Shown piece after piece: positions 1-9,749 of a stretch of DNA of 64,000 nucleotides. The position numbers and the translations under genes are program-made. The stretch is from the NCBI GenBank assembly GCA_022925895.1, contig JAKSYS010000061.1, positions 1 to 64,000 of the forward strand, in the 5' to 3' direction. The notes under the pieces are model-generated. The model saw only the letters and a list, made by a program, of their open reading frames with translations. It was not told the DNA's origin and made no database searches. Each line of letters starts with the position of its first letter. Position 1 is the first letter of the stretch. Origin of the DNA: Fragilaria crotonensis. Its lineage: Eukaryota; Bacillariophyta; Fragilariophyceae; Fragilariales; Fragilariaceae.

Positions 1-241
<241 letters not shown>

Positions 242-252
242 TTTGTAACAAA

Positions 253-280
253 ATATCTAAACCTTTATAGGTTTAGATAT
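253..280 (+). terminator. Hairpin downstream of psbA
   Basis: Perfect 11-bp stem (253-263 with 270-280) around a 6-nt loop, 12 nt after the psbA stop and followed by a T-rich run. This is the expected 3'-end-forming stem for the abundant psbA mRNA. Confidence 0.75.
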
Positions 281-307
281 TTTACAAACAAAATTTTTAA
301 AATAGGC

Positions 308-336
308 TTGACAAACCGATTACTAAATTGTAGTAT
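308..336 (+). promoter_or_regulatory. Sigma70-type promoter for trnL(UAA)
   Basis: A perfect -35 box TTGACA (308-313) is separated by exactly 17 nt from TAGTAT (331-336). The tRNA begins at 346, so transcription would start only a few bases before the mature 5' end. It is the best bacterial-type promoter I could find in the window. Confidence 0.7.
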
Positions 337-345
337 AGCTGTATA

Positions 346-431
346 GGGAATGTGGTGAAATTGGTAGACACGACGGACTTAAAATCCGTTGCTTAGTGAT
401 AAGCGTGAGGGTTCAAGTCCCTCCGTTCCCA
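346..431 (+). tRNA. trnL(UAA): tRNA-Leu (UAA)
   Basis: Class II tRNA with a long variable arm. The anticodon stem ACGGA/TCCGT encloses loop CTTAAAA with anticodon TAA. The acceptor GGGAATG pairs with CGTTCCC, and the T loop reads GTTCAAGTC. No intron is present. Confidence 0.95.
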
Positions 432-1084
432 AGTGATTTATATATATTAAAAGATTAGTTTGCCATAAGTTTATAGTTTTTAGGTTAGGTTTTAAAAGAT
501 TCAAATTGAGTTTTTGAGTTTGGATAAGTTTGTAAAATATGCCGAATTTTTCCCAGAGCAAATAATTTGAGTTCCAATCCAATCACTTTTATGTTTTCCG
601 TTATCAAAACATCATACTTGTCTCAAGAATTGAAAAATAGTATTTTGGTTTTGGATTCATCATCTATTATAGTGGTGATAGTAAAGTGAGGAAATTAACG
701 ATTGCCAATTCTTTTGATCTGCCAAACCTCCAAGATTGAAATAAATCCAACCAACTAGTAAATTCTCCAAATAAAAAAAATTTAGTGATAAACTAACCAA
801 ATGTTTTACCAATTAAAATATCATACGCGATAGACATTCCTGGACTGGCTATAGGTATAAATGCAAGGGATAGAATACTTGTAGGATCGATCATTGCTGG
901 CTTACTTTTTGTCACACCTTCAGAGCCTATAACCTGATTGGCCAGTTATATATAGATGACCAAGGTGTTTTAAAACTGTGACTATCTATGTGTTTCCTTG
1001 TTCCTGAATCTCTCATTTCAACCTCCTTTAAAAATTTTTAGTCTAATAATTTTTAGGTTGCGAAACTTCTTATTAGGATAAAAA
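432..1084. other. 653-bp stretch without an intact gene
   Basis: No complete conserved gene is visible on either strand. It looks less AT-rich and less repetitive than neighbouring spacers. On the minus strand, near 1021-1026, an AGGAGG Shine-Dalgarno-like site precedes an ATG, but that frame stops after about 28 codons. A longer open stretch with one internal stop lies at 667-945 and is listed separately. The region could be a decayed gene or acquired DNA. Confidence 0.6.
667..945 (-). pseudogene. Possible decayed ORF, unidentified
   Basis: Reading the minus strand from 945, about 92 codons are open apart from a single TAG at 793-795. The first half contains a hydrophobic stretch around the residues PTSILSLAFIPIASPGMS, and the second half is rich in aromatics (KFFLFGEFTSWLDLFQSW). 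I do not recognise the protein. The AGGAGG-preceded ATG upstream (about 1012) is in another frame, so a frameshift near 930-950 could join the two. It could equally be chance in non-coding DNA. Confidence 0.22.
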
Positions 1085-1118
1085 AATATTAGCAGAAAAG
1101 TTTCTGCTAATATTTTTT
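1081..1118 (-). terminator. Hairpin at the 3' end of ycf35
   Basis: Perfect 18-bp inverted repeat (1081-1098 with 1101-1118) with only 2 nt between the arms. It touches the ycf35 stop codon (1117-1119). A-rich and T-rich flanks allow terminator function on either strand. Confidence 0.7.
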
Positions 1119-1485
1119 ATCTTTCATTCCAACGCTGTAAAGAAATAGTTCGAGATCCATCATCATGTTGTTTTATTTCAACAGGTTTAAAACCTTGTTT
1201 TTGAGACTCTCCCACAATAGCTTCTGTAGCGTATTCTTGTGTAACTTTAGCAAGGAAATGGTTTACTGAATATTTTTGATTCCAATAATCAGAATCAACA
1301 TTTAAAGCAAAAGCTTCGCCATCCCAGTTAAATCTTACATTACTATTTTCGCCTTGAGGTAAAACTAAACTCGTAGTTTGAGCTAATTCAGTATCTTTAA
1401 AATTTGGAATTTCTAGTTTCGCTAATGCTTTTTCTAAATAAAATAAATTTTGAAAGCATGTTTGTATATTTGTAAAATGAGACAT
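1117..1485 (-). CDS. ycf35: Ycf35 (DUF1257 family)
   Basis: A 122-residue protein that begins MSHFTNIQT, the typical Ycf35 N-terminus, and ends with the family pattern GSRTISLQRW. Ycf35 is conserved in cyanobacteria and red-lineage plastids, but its biochemical role is not established. It is predicted soluble, with no membrane segment. It lies downstream of rps16 and is separated from it by a very long hairpin, so it may be transcribed on its own. The ATG start gives the usual family length. Confidence 0.9.
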   Translation of the reverse strand: MSHFTNIQTCFQNLFYLEKALAKLEIPNFKDTELAQTTSLVLPQGENSNVRFNWDGEAFALNVDSDYWNQKYSVNHFLAKVTQEYATEAIVGESQKQGFKPVEIKQHDDGSRTISLQRWNER

Positions 1486-1604
1486 AAAGTTATTCTAATA
1501 TATTCGAATATATTTTTAATTTGAAAAATCAAATTAAACATTTTTTTAAAACACTCTAATTATCTGACATTATATATTATTTATATGTTATTTTTCGTCT
1601 ATTT

Positions 1605-1686
1605 ATATTATTGAATCTTAAATTCATATTCTTAAAAGATAGTATCTACTATCTTTTAAGAATATGAATTTAAGATTCAATAATAT
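1605..1686 (-). terminator. 40-bp perfect stem overlapping the rps16 3' end
   Basis: The arms 1605-1644 and 1647-1686 are perfectly complementary over 40 bp with a 2-nt loop. The proximal arm covers the last codons and stop of rps16. It is far longer than a bacterial terminator and is probably a 3'-end stabilising or processing stem. Confidence 0.75.
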
Positions 1687-1910
1687 TTGATTTTTTTAAT
1701 AAATAAAAAAACAGTATCTGAAGGTTTTGCTCCTACTTTTAACCAATTTGTTATTTTTGTAATATCAAATGATGATTGTTTAGTAATTGGATTATAGAAA
1801 CCTACTTCATCAATAGGTCGACCATCTCTTCTTGTAGAATGTTCCATAATAACTAAACGGTATGAAGCAGAGCGTTTTCGTCCTGTTCGTTTTAAACGTA
1901 ACTTTAGCAT
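1670..1910 (-). CDS. rps16: 30S ribosomal protein S16 (one-base frame break near the 3' end)
   Basis: Small-subunit protein that binds 16S rRNA early in assembly. The N-terminus MLKLRLKRTGRKR and the GRPIDEVGFYNP block are typical of S16. As written, the frame ends at 1677 with the atypical tail FLFIKKIKYY. If the 7-base A/T run at 1705-1711 had 6 bases, the tail would read YLLKKSNIIES and stop at 1670. This matches the family and gives 79 residues. I therefore treat the run as a one-base insertion. A long palindrome overlaps the end. Confidence 0.9.
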
Positions 1911-1939
1911 AATTTTATTTTAATAAATGGATTTAAATT

Positions 1940-2557
1940 TTATCTGCGTGAATAATACTCAATTACTAGTAATTCTTTAACATCTAAACCAACATCATTT
2001 CGATCACAATAATCTAAAACAGTAGCTTCTAATTTTGAGTCATCAAATTTTAAGTGAGTAGGTAAATCTGGTTTTTTATTATCTTTTAAATTCGTTTCAA
2101 CGACATTTTTGGAACTAGCTTTTTGTTTAATAGCAATAATATCATTTAATCTGCATTGGAAACTTGGAATATTAACAACCTTTTTATTAACAGTAATATG
2201 ACCATGATTAACAAGTTGACGCGCTTGAACAATAGTAGAAGCAAACCCTAAGGTATAACAAATAGTATCTAGCCTCATTTCTAATAATTGTAATAAAATC
2301 AAACCTGTAACTCCTTTACGGCGTCGGGCTTCTTTTATATACCTATATAATTGACTTTCTGTTAAACCATAATTAAACTTTAATTTTTGCTTTTCTTCTA
2401 ACCTTACGCCATACTCAGTCATTTTTTTGTTATTGTCTGCATTCACTTTACCATGTTGACCCGGTCGAATATTATCTTTTTGATCTTTTTTAGTCAAACC
2501 TGGCAATGCACCCAAGCGTCGTGTTATGCGTAATTTAGGTCCTCTATAACGTGACAT
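1940..2557 (-). CDS. rps4: 30S ribosomal protein S4
   Basis: A 205-residue primary 16S rRNA-binding protein. The N-terminal [16 protein letters not shown] is characteristic. The S4 RNA-binding fold spans about residues 90-150 ([20 protein letters not shown], then HGHITVNKK). The C-terminus ends [10 protein letters not shown], as in other plastid S4 proteins. It lies just upstream of rps16 (29-nt gap) and is probably co-transcribed with it. Confidence 0.97.
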   Translation of the reverse strand: MSRYRGPKLRITRRLGALPGLTKKDQKDNIRPGQHGKVNADNNKKMTEYGVRLEEKQKLKFNYGLTESQLYRYIKEARRRKGVTGLILLQLLEMRLDTICYTLGFASTIVQARQLVNHGHITVNKKVVNIPSFQCRLNDIIAIKQKASSKNVVETNLKDNKKPDLPTHLKFDDSKLEATVLDYCDRNDVGLDVKELLVIEYYSRR

Positions 2558-2613
2558 ATCAATTTTTTAAATCTATAATTACTTCATTTTATCAATCTTA
2601 ATTTTTTTATTTA

Positions 2614-2687
2614 GGGCGAATGATCGGACTTGAACCGACGAATGGTGGAATCACAACCCACTGCCTTAACCACTTGGCCACACCGCC
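2614..2687 (-). tRNA. trnH(GUG): tRNA-His (GUG)
   Basis: Complete cloverleaf on the minus strand: acceptor GGCGGTG pairing with the 3' side, anticodon loop TTGTGAT with GTG, and T loop GTTCAAGTC. It sits between syfB and rps4. Confidence 0.93.
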
Positions 2688-2985
2688 ATATAATGTTATA
2701 ACATATTATAAAGTATATCTAATTGAAGTCTAGACCTTACTTTAAAAAATTTTAAAATTTCTAACCAAAACTAATAAAGTCTATGTATATTGAAAAAAAT
2801 TTTTATAAATGGTCATGAATTTTTATAAATAAAGATTTGACAATTAACCAGATTCTTGAATATTTTAATTATAAAATAGTCTTTTCGTTATTGAATATAA
2901 TAACTTAATTTGTGATAAAAATGAGTGGGCTCGAATTAAAGTTAATTCGAATGACAAAATTGAAATTATAAGTATTGTTGGGGGT

Positions 2986-3015
2986 GGATAATTCTAAAAT
3001 TTTTTAGAATTATCC
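2986..3015 (-). terminator. Hairpin after syfB
   Basis: Perfect 14-bp stem (2986-2999 with 3002-3015) ending 2 nt from the syfB stop codon. The spacer from 2688 to here holds no recognisable gene. Confidence 0.65.
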
Positions 3016-3017
3016 TA

Positions 3018-5138
3018 TTATGAACGAATTTCAGCTTTGAAATGTTCTTTTAATACTACTTGAACATTACTTATTATATTTTCGATTAATTTATTTTCTA
3101 ATGTTTTTTCTTTAGATTGAAATACTAATTGAAAGCACAAACTAACATGATTAACAGGCAATGAATCTGATTTATATTCATCCAAAAGTTTTACATCTAT
3201 TAAAAATTTTGTCCCATTATTTAAAAAGATTTCTCGAATTTCACTGAAATTTACATTTTGACTAATTACAAATGATATATCTTTAACAATTTTGGGATAT
3301 AAAGAATATTCCTTGTATATTGTTATTTTATTTTTCTTTAATTCATCTTTTATTAAATCAAAATTAAATTCAAATAAGTATAGTTCTGAAGCTAAATTCA
3401 TTTTAGTTGCTAAAATTGGGTGGATTTGACCAAAAATCCCAAGAGATGTTCCGTCTGATAAATAAAGTTGTCCAGTTCGATATGGATGTAATAACGTTTT
3501 GTAATTCAAATCAGAAGAAAGTTTCCAATCTGTAATGATTTTAAGTTGTTTAAACAATAAATCTATTTTCCCCTTAGCTTTAAACCAAGTTAATGAGTTA
3601 CTAGATTCAGACCAATTTTCTTTAGATTTATTACCTCCAAAAATACCGCTAATGAATTCTTTTTCATAAAACATACTTTGTTGATTTTGAAAAAATGTAT
3701 GGCCATATTCAAAAGCTTCAAAATAAGAATTACCTTGATTTATATTTTCTTTCATTGTCTTTATTAAACCAGGTAATAAAGTTGTTCGAAGATTAGCAGA
3801 ATCAGTCAATAAGGGATTTACTAGTTTTATTGTATTTATAGGTAATCCTTGATTTCCAACTAAAGAATAGTGTACTAATTCACTAAAACCTATACTTAAT
3901 AAATAGTTGGTAATTTTTCTTCTTGTCTTATAACTTGGATCTTCTAAACCAATATTTTTAATTTTCGGTAATCTGGTTAAAAATTGATTAAACCCATGCA
4001 ATCGTCCAATTTCTTCGATCAAATCAATAGGTCGAACAATATCATCCATTCTAAAATATGGAATTTCAACCAGCCAGTTTAATTGAGTAGAATTATATGT
4101 ATATGAAAATTGTAGGCGTTTTAAATATCTAGAAATTAATATAGGATTTATATAATTTAATGTATATTTATCACTCCCTTTTATAGGTCCTAAAATTTCA
4201 TTAATTAAATTGTAATCTAAAAGAATAGTTTTTTTTTCTTCTGGAGTAATCTTAGAAAATGTTATTAATTTAGAGTTTAAATTAGAATTCGAAATTTTTA
4301 ATAATCTTAATAAACGGTGCAGAGCATTAAATAAATCTGTATTTTTAATTGATTTTTCATAACGAGCAGATCTTTCTGTTCTTAATCCTAAACTCCGACT
4401 CTGTTTACGGATGAAACTAGAGTTAAAAACTGATGCTTCGATTAATAATGAACTTGTTTTTACTGTATACCCAAACTCTTTCTGAGGAATTAAACCTGCG
4501 ATACTTATAGGTGTATTATTTGCTTTTATTAATAATGTTGAATCTGTTAATTCATATTCAATATCATTCGTACCTATAAATTTTTGATTCTTAATTTTAT
4601 CAGTTAATTTTAAATCAAAATCGGTGGAATTTAAATGAGATTGAATTTGATTTAGATCATAAAATTCAAAAGGATATCCTGTTTCTAAGAGAATAAAATT
4701 TTTATAGTCTAATAAGTTATTTTGAGGAACTAAGCCCGAACTTATTAACTTATTAGTTAACCAAATAGGTGGTTTGATATTTGTTAAATTCTCAACACTA
4801 ATGGCTAAAAAAACCGAAAGTTCATTTTTAGCTGTGGAAGGTACTAAAAACTCAAAAAACTGTTTTTCCCAATTTGACGTCTTATCTAAGTATTTAGATA
4901 CCTTATAAGGTTTATCTAATATAGTACTCATTTCTCGTGCAATTCCAGCAATAGATAAACTATCCGATCGATTTGCTGTTGAAGAAAGATCTAATGTAAT
5001 TAGTTTTTTCCCATTTTCTTCTAATTCAATAATTTCTTCAACTTCAAATCCACCAAGTGTTAATTTTTCAATGAGATAATCTAATTGAATATTATTAATA
5101 TTAATTATTTCATTGATCCACTTTAATGATATTTGCAT
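3018..5138 (-). CDS. syfB: Phenylalanyl-tRNA synthetase beta subunit
   Basis: A 706-residue PheRS beta chain (also called pheT). With a nucleus-encoded alpha chain it would charge tRNA-Phe in the stroma. Visible blocks are the N-terminal LKWINEI, the B3/B4-type segment NRSDSLSIAGIAREM, the B5 region around FRMDDIVRPIDLIEEIGRLHG, and a C-terminal anticodon-binding domain starting near YPKIVKDISFVI. The EMAP-like tRNA-binding insertion that bacterial PheT carries after residue 40 is absent: GGFEVEEIIEL runs almost directly into LITLDLSSTANRSD. That explains the short length. The gene is intact. Confidence 0.95.
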   Translation of the reverse strand: MQISLKWINEIININNIQLDYLIEKLTLGGFEVEEIIELEENGKKLITLDLSSTANRSDSLSIAGIAREMSTILDKPYKVSKYLDKTSNWEKQFFEFLVPSTAKNELSVFLAISVENLTNIKPPIWLTNKLISSGLVPQNNLLDYKNFILLETGYPFEFYDLNQIQSHLNSTDFDLKLTDKIKNQKFIGTNDIEYELTDSTLLIKANNTPISIAGLIPQKEFGYTVKTSSLLIEASVFNSSFIRKQSRSLGLRTERSARYEKSIKNTDLFNALHRLLRLLKISNSNLNSKLITFSKITPEEKKTILLDYNLINEILGPIKGSDKYTLNYINPILISRYLKRLQFSYTYNSTQLNWLVEIPYFRMDDIVRPIDLIEEIGRLHGFNQFLTRLPKIKNIGLEDPSYKTRRKITNYLLSIGFSELVHYSLVGNQGLPINTIKLVNPLLTDSANLRTTLLPGLIKTMKENINQGNSYFEAFEYGHTFFQNQQSMFYEKEFISGIFGGNKSKENWSESSNSLTWFKAKGKIDLLFKQLKIITDWKLSSDLNYKTLLHPYRTGQLYLSDGTSLGIFGQIHPILATKMNLASELYLFEFNFDLIKDELKKNKITIYKEYSLYPKIVKDISFVISQNVNFSEIREIFLNNGTKFLIDVKLLDEYKSDSLPVNHVSLCFQLVFQSKEKTLENKLIENIISNVQVVLKEHFKAEIRS

Positions 5139-5163
5139 TGTTCATTTTTAAGTAATTAATATT

Positions 5164-5512
5164 TTATGTTGCTTTTGTAAAAACTAATCCATTTGTCTGA
5201 CCATAACGTTCCATAAATCGCATAAATCTATCCCAATCTTCCGGACTTTTCATAATATAAACTGATTCGATTGCTTCTGGTTTTCCATTTACAAAACGTG
5301 CATTTACGTCACGTGTTTCTAATGTTCCTTCTTCATCAATAAGATACATTCCTGTGATTTCACCTTGTTTAGCTGTACTTTTATCTAAAATGTTAGGATT
5401 TTTAAAACGAAATGTAGCAGTACCTGTACTTCCATCACGAGAGCGTGTTAAACGAACATCGGGTAATACTTTTTTCGTCTAATCCTTTTATAAACTGAAT
5501 TTTCGTTTCCAT
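5164..5512 (-). CDS. psb28: Photosystem II assembly factor Psb28 (one-base frame break)
   Basis: Psb28 (annotated in some plastids as psbW or ycf79) associates with CP47 during PSII biogenesis. The C-terminal 61 residues, including [20 protein letters not shown] and GLVFTKA, are open. The N-terminal part from ATG at 5512 ([14 protein letters not shown], then [20 protein letters not shown]) is in another frame. A T run of 6 at 5470-5475 should have 5 to join them. The joined protein would be about 115 residues, normal for the family. The break is probably a sequencing error. Confidence 0.9.
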
Positions 5513-5608
5513 AAATTTATCCTTAAAATCTTAACAATTATATCTTACTTTACTTATATAAAATATGTAAATTATTAATCAAAAAAATTTCGTTTACTTT
5601 TATTTGAA

Positions 5609-5680
5609 CTGGGGTGGCAGGATTCGAACCTACGAATGGCGGAGTCAAAGTCCGCAGCCTTACCACTTGGCGACACCCCA
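5609..5680 (-). tRNA. trnQ(UUG): tRNA-Gln (UUG)
   Basis: Minus-strand cloverleaf with acceptor TGGGGTG, anticodon stem GCGGA/TCCGC around loop CTTTGAC (anticodon TTG), and T loop GTTCGAATC. Confidence 0.93.
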
Positions 5681-5722
5681 TACAAAATTGAGCGTTAAAG
5701 ATCCTAGAAAAGTTTAAAATAT

Positions 5723-5796
5723 TGGGCAAGAAGGGATTCGAACCCCTGACACCGTAGTTCGTAGCCACGTGCTCTAGTCCACTGAGCTACAAGCCC
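5723..5796 (-). tRNA. trnR(ACG): tRNA-Arg (ACG)
   Basis: Minus-strand cloverleaf with acceptor GGGCTTG/CTTGCCC and anticodon stem CGTGG/CTACG around loop CTACGAA (anticodon ACG). It lies 42 nt upstream of trnQ, so the two are probably one transcript. Confidence 0.92.
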
Positions 5797-5958
5797 AAGT
5801 ATATAAACTTAATTTCTATACTCATAATAATATATATCACTCAATTTAGTAAAGCGTTTGGAAAAAATTAAACAGAATTAACTCTTAAACTTGCAAAATT
5901 ATTATTGCTTCAATTAAAGTGTATTTACAATTTATTATAAACCTCTTTAGTAATTTCT

Positions 5959-7556
5959 ATGGCAAAAAAAATATTATATCAAGACAATGCAAGACGTGCG
6001 CTTGAACGTGGAATGGAAATAATGGTTGAAGCTGTTTCAGTTACCTTAGGCCCTAAAGGTAGAAATGTTGTACTAGAAAAGCCTATGGTTCACCACAAAT
6101 TGTAAACGATGGTGTTACAATTGCTAGAGAAATAAACTTAAAAGATCATATTGAAAATACAGGCGTCTCATTAATTCGACAAGCAGCAGCAAAACAAATG
6201 ATGTAGCAGGTGATGGTACTACAACTGCTACAGTTTTAGCTTATGCTATGGTTAAAGAAGGTTTAAAAACGTGGCAGCTGGAGCTAATCCAATCTCAATT
6301 AAATTAGGTATGGAAAAAGCCACTCAATACTTAGTAACTCAAATTAATGAATTTGCACAACCAGTAGAAGATATTCAATCTATTCAACAAGTAGCAACCA
6401 TCTCATCAGGAAATGATGAGGTAATTGGATCATTAATTTCAGATGCTCTTGCAAAAGTAGGTAAAGAGGGAGTTATTTCGTTAGAGGAAGGTAAAGGAAT
6501 CATAACAGAACTTGAAATCACTGAAGGGATGAAACTTGAAAAGGATTTATTTCTCCATATTTTATAACTAATACTGAAAAAATGGAAGTATCTTATGATA
6601 ATCCATATATATTATTAACAGATAAAAAAATAACTTTAGTTCAACAAGATTTATTACCAATTTTAGAACAAATAACAAAAACAAAACGTCCTTTATTGAT
6701 TATTGCAGAAGATGTTGAAAAAGAAGCATTAGCCACTTTAATTTTAAATAAATTAAGAGGGATTATTAATGTTGTTGCTATAAGAGCCCCTGGGTTTGGA
6801 GAGTTAAGAAAACTAATGTTACAAGATATTGGTGTTTTAACTGGGGGGACTGTTATTACTCAAGATGCTGGATTAAGTTTAGATAATATTCAATTAAATC
6901 TTCTTGGAGAAGCACGTCGAATAATTGTGACAAAAGATACCACAACAATTGTTGCAGATGGAACAACACTTGAAGAAATTAAAGTTAGATGTGAGCAATT
7001 ACGAAAACAAGTAAATTTAGCTGATACAGGTTATGAAAAAGAGAAATTACAAGATCGTATAGCTAAATTATCTGGAGGTATTGCTGTTATACGAGTTGGG
7101 GCAGTTACAGAAACAGAAATGAAAGATAAAAAACTTCGATTAGAAGATGCCATTAATGCAACCCGTGCTGCAGTAGAAGAAGGAATTGTGCCCGGAGGAG
7201 GTGCTACGCTAGCACATTTATCAGAAAATCTTATAACGTGGGCCAAAAATAATTTAAAAGAAGACGAATTAATTGGAGCAATGATTATTTCTAAAGCAAT
7301 TCTTGCCCCTTTACGAAGAATTGCCGAAAATGCTGGTATTAATGGAGCAGTTATCATTGAAAAAGTTCAACAGCAAGAATTTGAAATTGGTTATAATGCT
7401 GCAACAAATACATTTGGAAATATGTACGAAGAAGGTGTTGTGGACCCTGCTAAAGTGACTCGATCAGGTCTTCAAAATGCAACTTCAATAGCAAGTATGA
7501 TTTTAACTACAGAATGTATTATCGTAGATGATACAAAAATTTTAAACGAATCTTAA
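5959..7556 (+). CDS. groEL: 60-kDa chaperonin GroEL/Cpn60 (four frame breaks)
   Basis: Plastid chaperonin that folds stromal proteins such as Rubisco in an ATP-dependent double ring. From ATG 5959 the frame reads [18 protein letters not shown] and breaks near 6083 (a missing T in KPYGSP), at 6191-6194 (AAAA for five, in [12 protein letters not shown]), at 6265-6269 (one A short) and at 6539-6542 (one A short, in KGFISPYF). From 6582 to the stop it is open. Adding the four bases gives about 533 residues with all GroEL blocks, including [10 protein letters not shown] and [14 protein letters not shown]. Conservation on both sides of every break argues for sequencing error rather than a pseudogene. 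Confidence 0.9.
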
Positions 7557-7570
7557 GATTCGTTTAAAAT
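7539..7570. terminator. Shared bidirectional palindrome between groEL and dnaK
   Basis: Perfect 32-bp palindrome (arms 7539-7554 and 7555-7570, no spacer). It contains the groEL stop and ends 4 nt before the dnaK stop. The two genes converge here, so it can end both transcripts. Confidence 0.75.
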
Positions 7571-7573
7571 TAT

Positions 7574-9424
7574 TTATAAATCATTTAAATCTGACATTGA
7601 ATTAGAACCGCTTGGATCATTAACTAATGGATCTGGTGATGTAACCATTTCTTTCATTTCTGATTTTAATTCTTCAATACCTGCTGATAATGAGTTTATA
7701 TCATCGCTTTCAGATAATCCTTTAACCTTTTGAATTAAAGAACGAACTTTTTCTTCTTTTTCTTTACTAATATTTGACTTGAATAATTCTAATTCTTTAT
7801 CTGCCTCAAAACATAAACGTTCTGCTTGATTTTTTAAATCAATAATTTTTTTCTTTTCTTGGTCAGCTGCAGCATATTTTTCTGCCTCTGCTAGCATTTG
7901 ATTAACTTCTTGTTCGTTTAAATTTGATGCTCCCTGAATTGTTACAGATTGTTCAACACCAGTCTCTTTTTCTTTAGCTTTAACTGATAATAGGCCATCA
8001 ACATCTATATCAAATGTTACTTCAATTTGTGGTACGCCACGTTCTGCTTCTGGGATACCATCTAATCTAAAATTACCAAGACTTTTATTTCCTCCAACTA
8101 ATTCTCTTTCACCTTGAAGAATATGAATTTCTACATTTGTTTGCTTGTCAACAGCTGTTGAGAACAACTCAGATTTTTTAACAGGAATTGTTGTGTTTCG
8201 TGAAATAATTTTTGTCATAACACCACCAAGTGTTTCAACACCTAATGATAAAGGAGTTACATCTAATAAAAGAATATCTTTAATCTCACCTGCTAAAATA
8301 CCTGCCTGAATTGCGGCTCCAATAGCAACAACTTCATCAGGATTAACTGATTGGTTAGGCTTTTTATTTGTTAGTGATTCTACTAAATTTTGAATTGCTG
8401 GAATTCTAGTAGATCCACCTACAAGAACAACTTCATTAATTTCAGATTTATCTAATCTTGCATCTGTCAATGCTTTTTCAACAGGAATTTTACAACGATT
8501 AATTAAGTCTTTACATAAATCTTCGAAAAGTGCACGTGTTAACTCTTTTTCAATATGTTTAGGACCTGTTTTATCTGCAGTAATAAAAGGTAATTGAATT
8601 TGTGTTTTTTCAACAGTCGATAATTCCATTTTAGCTTTTTCAGCAGCTTCAGTTAATCGTTGAAGTGCCTGAATATCTTTAGCTAAGTCAATTCCTTCCC
8701 GTTCTAAGAAATCTTTGATCAACCAATCAACTAATGTTTTATCAAAATCATCTCCACCTAAACTCGTATCACCCGCAGTTGCTAGCACTTCAAAAATACC
8801 ATCCCCAACTTCCAAGATTGAGACATCAAAAGTACCACCACCTAAGTCAAAAACTAAAATAGTTTGATTTTCTTTTTTATCTAATCCGTATGCTAATGAA
8901 GCTGCCGTTGGTTCATTAATAATTCTTAAAACTTCAATACCTGCAATTTTTCCAGCATCCATTGTTGCTTGACGTTGTGAATCGTTAAAATAAGCAGGCA
9001 CAGTAATTACGGCTTGTTTTACTTCTTGTCCTAGATACGTTGTTGCATCATTGATTAATTTTCGAAGAACTTGTGCTGATATTTCTTCAGGGCTAAATTC
9101 TTTATTTAAAGACGAACATTTAATTTTTATATTGTCATTGCCATCAGTACCAACTTTATATGGTAATTGTTTTGATTCGGGAGAAATTTCTGATTCTTTT
9201 GAACCAATAAAACGTTTTACAGAGAAAAATGTATTTTCAGGGTTAATAACTGCCTGACGTTTGGCAATTTGACCTACTAATAATTCTTGTTTTTTTGTGT
9301 ATGCTACAATTGATGGTGTTGTTCTTAATCCTTCAGCATTTGTAATAACAGTCGGCTGACCACCTTCGATTGCCGCTACTACTGAATTTGTCGTACCTAA
9401 ATCTATACCTACAACTTTTGCCAT
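7574..9424 (-). CDS. dnaK: Hsp70-type chaperone DnaK
   Basis: An intact 616-residue stromal Hsp70. The nucleotide-binding domain (about 1-385) starts [14 protein letters not shown] and contains the phosphate-2 motif [12 protein letters not shown] and the adenosine motif [11 protein letters not shown]. The substrate-binding domain (about 390-500) includes [15 protein letters not shown] helical lid follows, with a short acidic C-terminus ending SDLNDL. It is convergent with groEL and divergent from the ribosomal-protein block, so it has its own promoter in 9425-9749. Confidence 0.98.
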   Translation of the reverse strand: MAKVVGIDLGTTNSVVAAIEGGQPTVITNAEGLRTTPSIVAYTKKQELLVGQIAKRQAVINPENTFFSVKRFIGSKESEISPESKQLPYKVGTDGNDNIKIKCSSLNKEFSPEEISAQVLRKLINDATTYLGQEVKQAVITVPAYFNDSQRQATMDAGKIAGIEVLRIINEPTAASLAYGLDKKENQTILVFDLGGGTFDVSILEVGDGIFEVLATAGDTSLGGDDFDKTLVDWLIKDFLEREGIDLAKDIQALQRLTEAAEKAKMELSTVEKTQIQLPFITADKTGPKHIEKELTRALFEDLCKDLINRCKIPVEKALTDARLDKSEINEVVLVGGSTRIPAIQNLVESLTNKKPNQSVNPDEVVAIGAAIQAGILAGEIKDILLLDVTPLSLGVETLGGVMTKIISRNTTIPVKKSELFSTAVDKQTNVEIHILQGERELVGGNKSLGNFRLDGIPEAERGVPQIEVTFDIDVDGLLSVKAKEKETGVEQSVTIQGASNLNEQEVNQMLAEAEKYAAADQEKKKIIDLKNQAERLCFEADKELELFKSNISKEKEEKVRSLIQKVKGLSESDDINSLSAGIEELKSEMKEMVTSPDPLVNDPSGSNSMSDLNDL

Positions 9425-9749
9425 ATTTTTATTTTTTGTTATTTTTAATTTGATTATAATCGTTTTATACTATCTCAAATACATTAACATTACATTAAAT
9501 AAATTTTGTTTAATAAAACTGTATATATTTCTTATGTAGACAAAATTTTATAATTTTTTTTAGAGTTATATTAGGTTATATCGAAAACTTGATAATAATA
9601 TTTTGTCAATTATGATTGAATAAAAGTATTACTTCAAACTCTAAAAATATAGTTATATTTAAATGTTCGATAATTCTAATTATCCTACTACTTTAAATAA
9701 AATCAGGTTTTATGTACGTTAATATAGGAAATTTAGTTTGGAGTAACAA
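9425..9749. other. 325-bp divergent spacer between dnaK and rpl3
   Basis: AT-rich, with no ORF or RNA gene. It must contain the promoters of dnaK (-) and of the ribosomal-protein block (+), but I see no clear -35/-10 pair. A 9-bp inverted repeat with TTTAGAGTT near 9558 and AACTCTAAA near 9640 could form a long-range stem. Confidence 0.5.

Noticed and set aside
379-582. 67-codon minus-strand ORF opposite trnL
   Set aside because: Its C-terminal part is the antisense of the tRNA and the rest has no protein-like character.
7031-7357. Minus-strand ORFs inside groEL, dnaK, rpl14, tufA, clpC, ftsH and others
   Set aside because: They are shadows of strongly conserved coding frames on the opposite strand, with low-complexity Ser/Thr-rich translations.
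5959-7556. groEL, rpl4, rps11 and others as pseudogenes
   Set aside because: Full-length conserved sequence surrounds each one-base break and many of the genes are indispensable, so sequencing error is more likely than decay.
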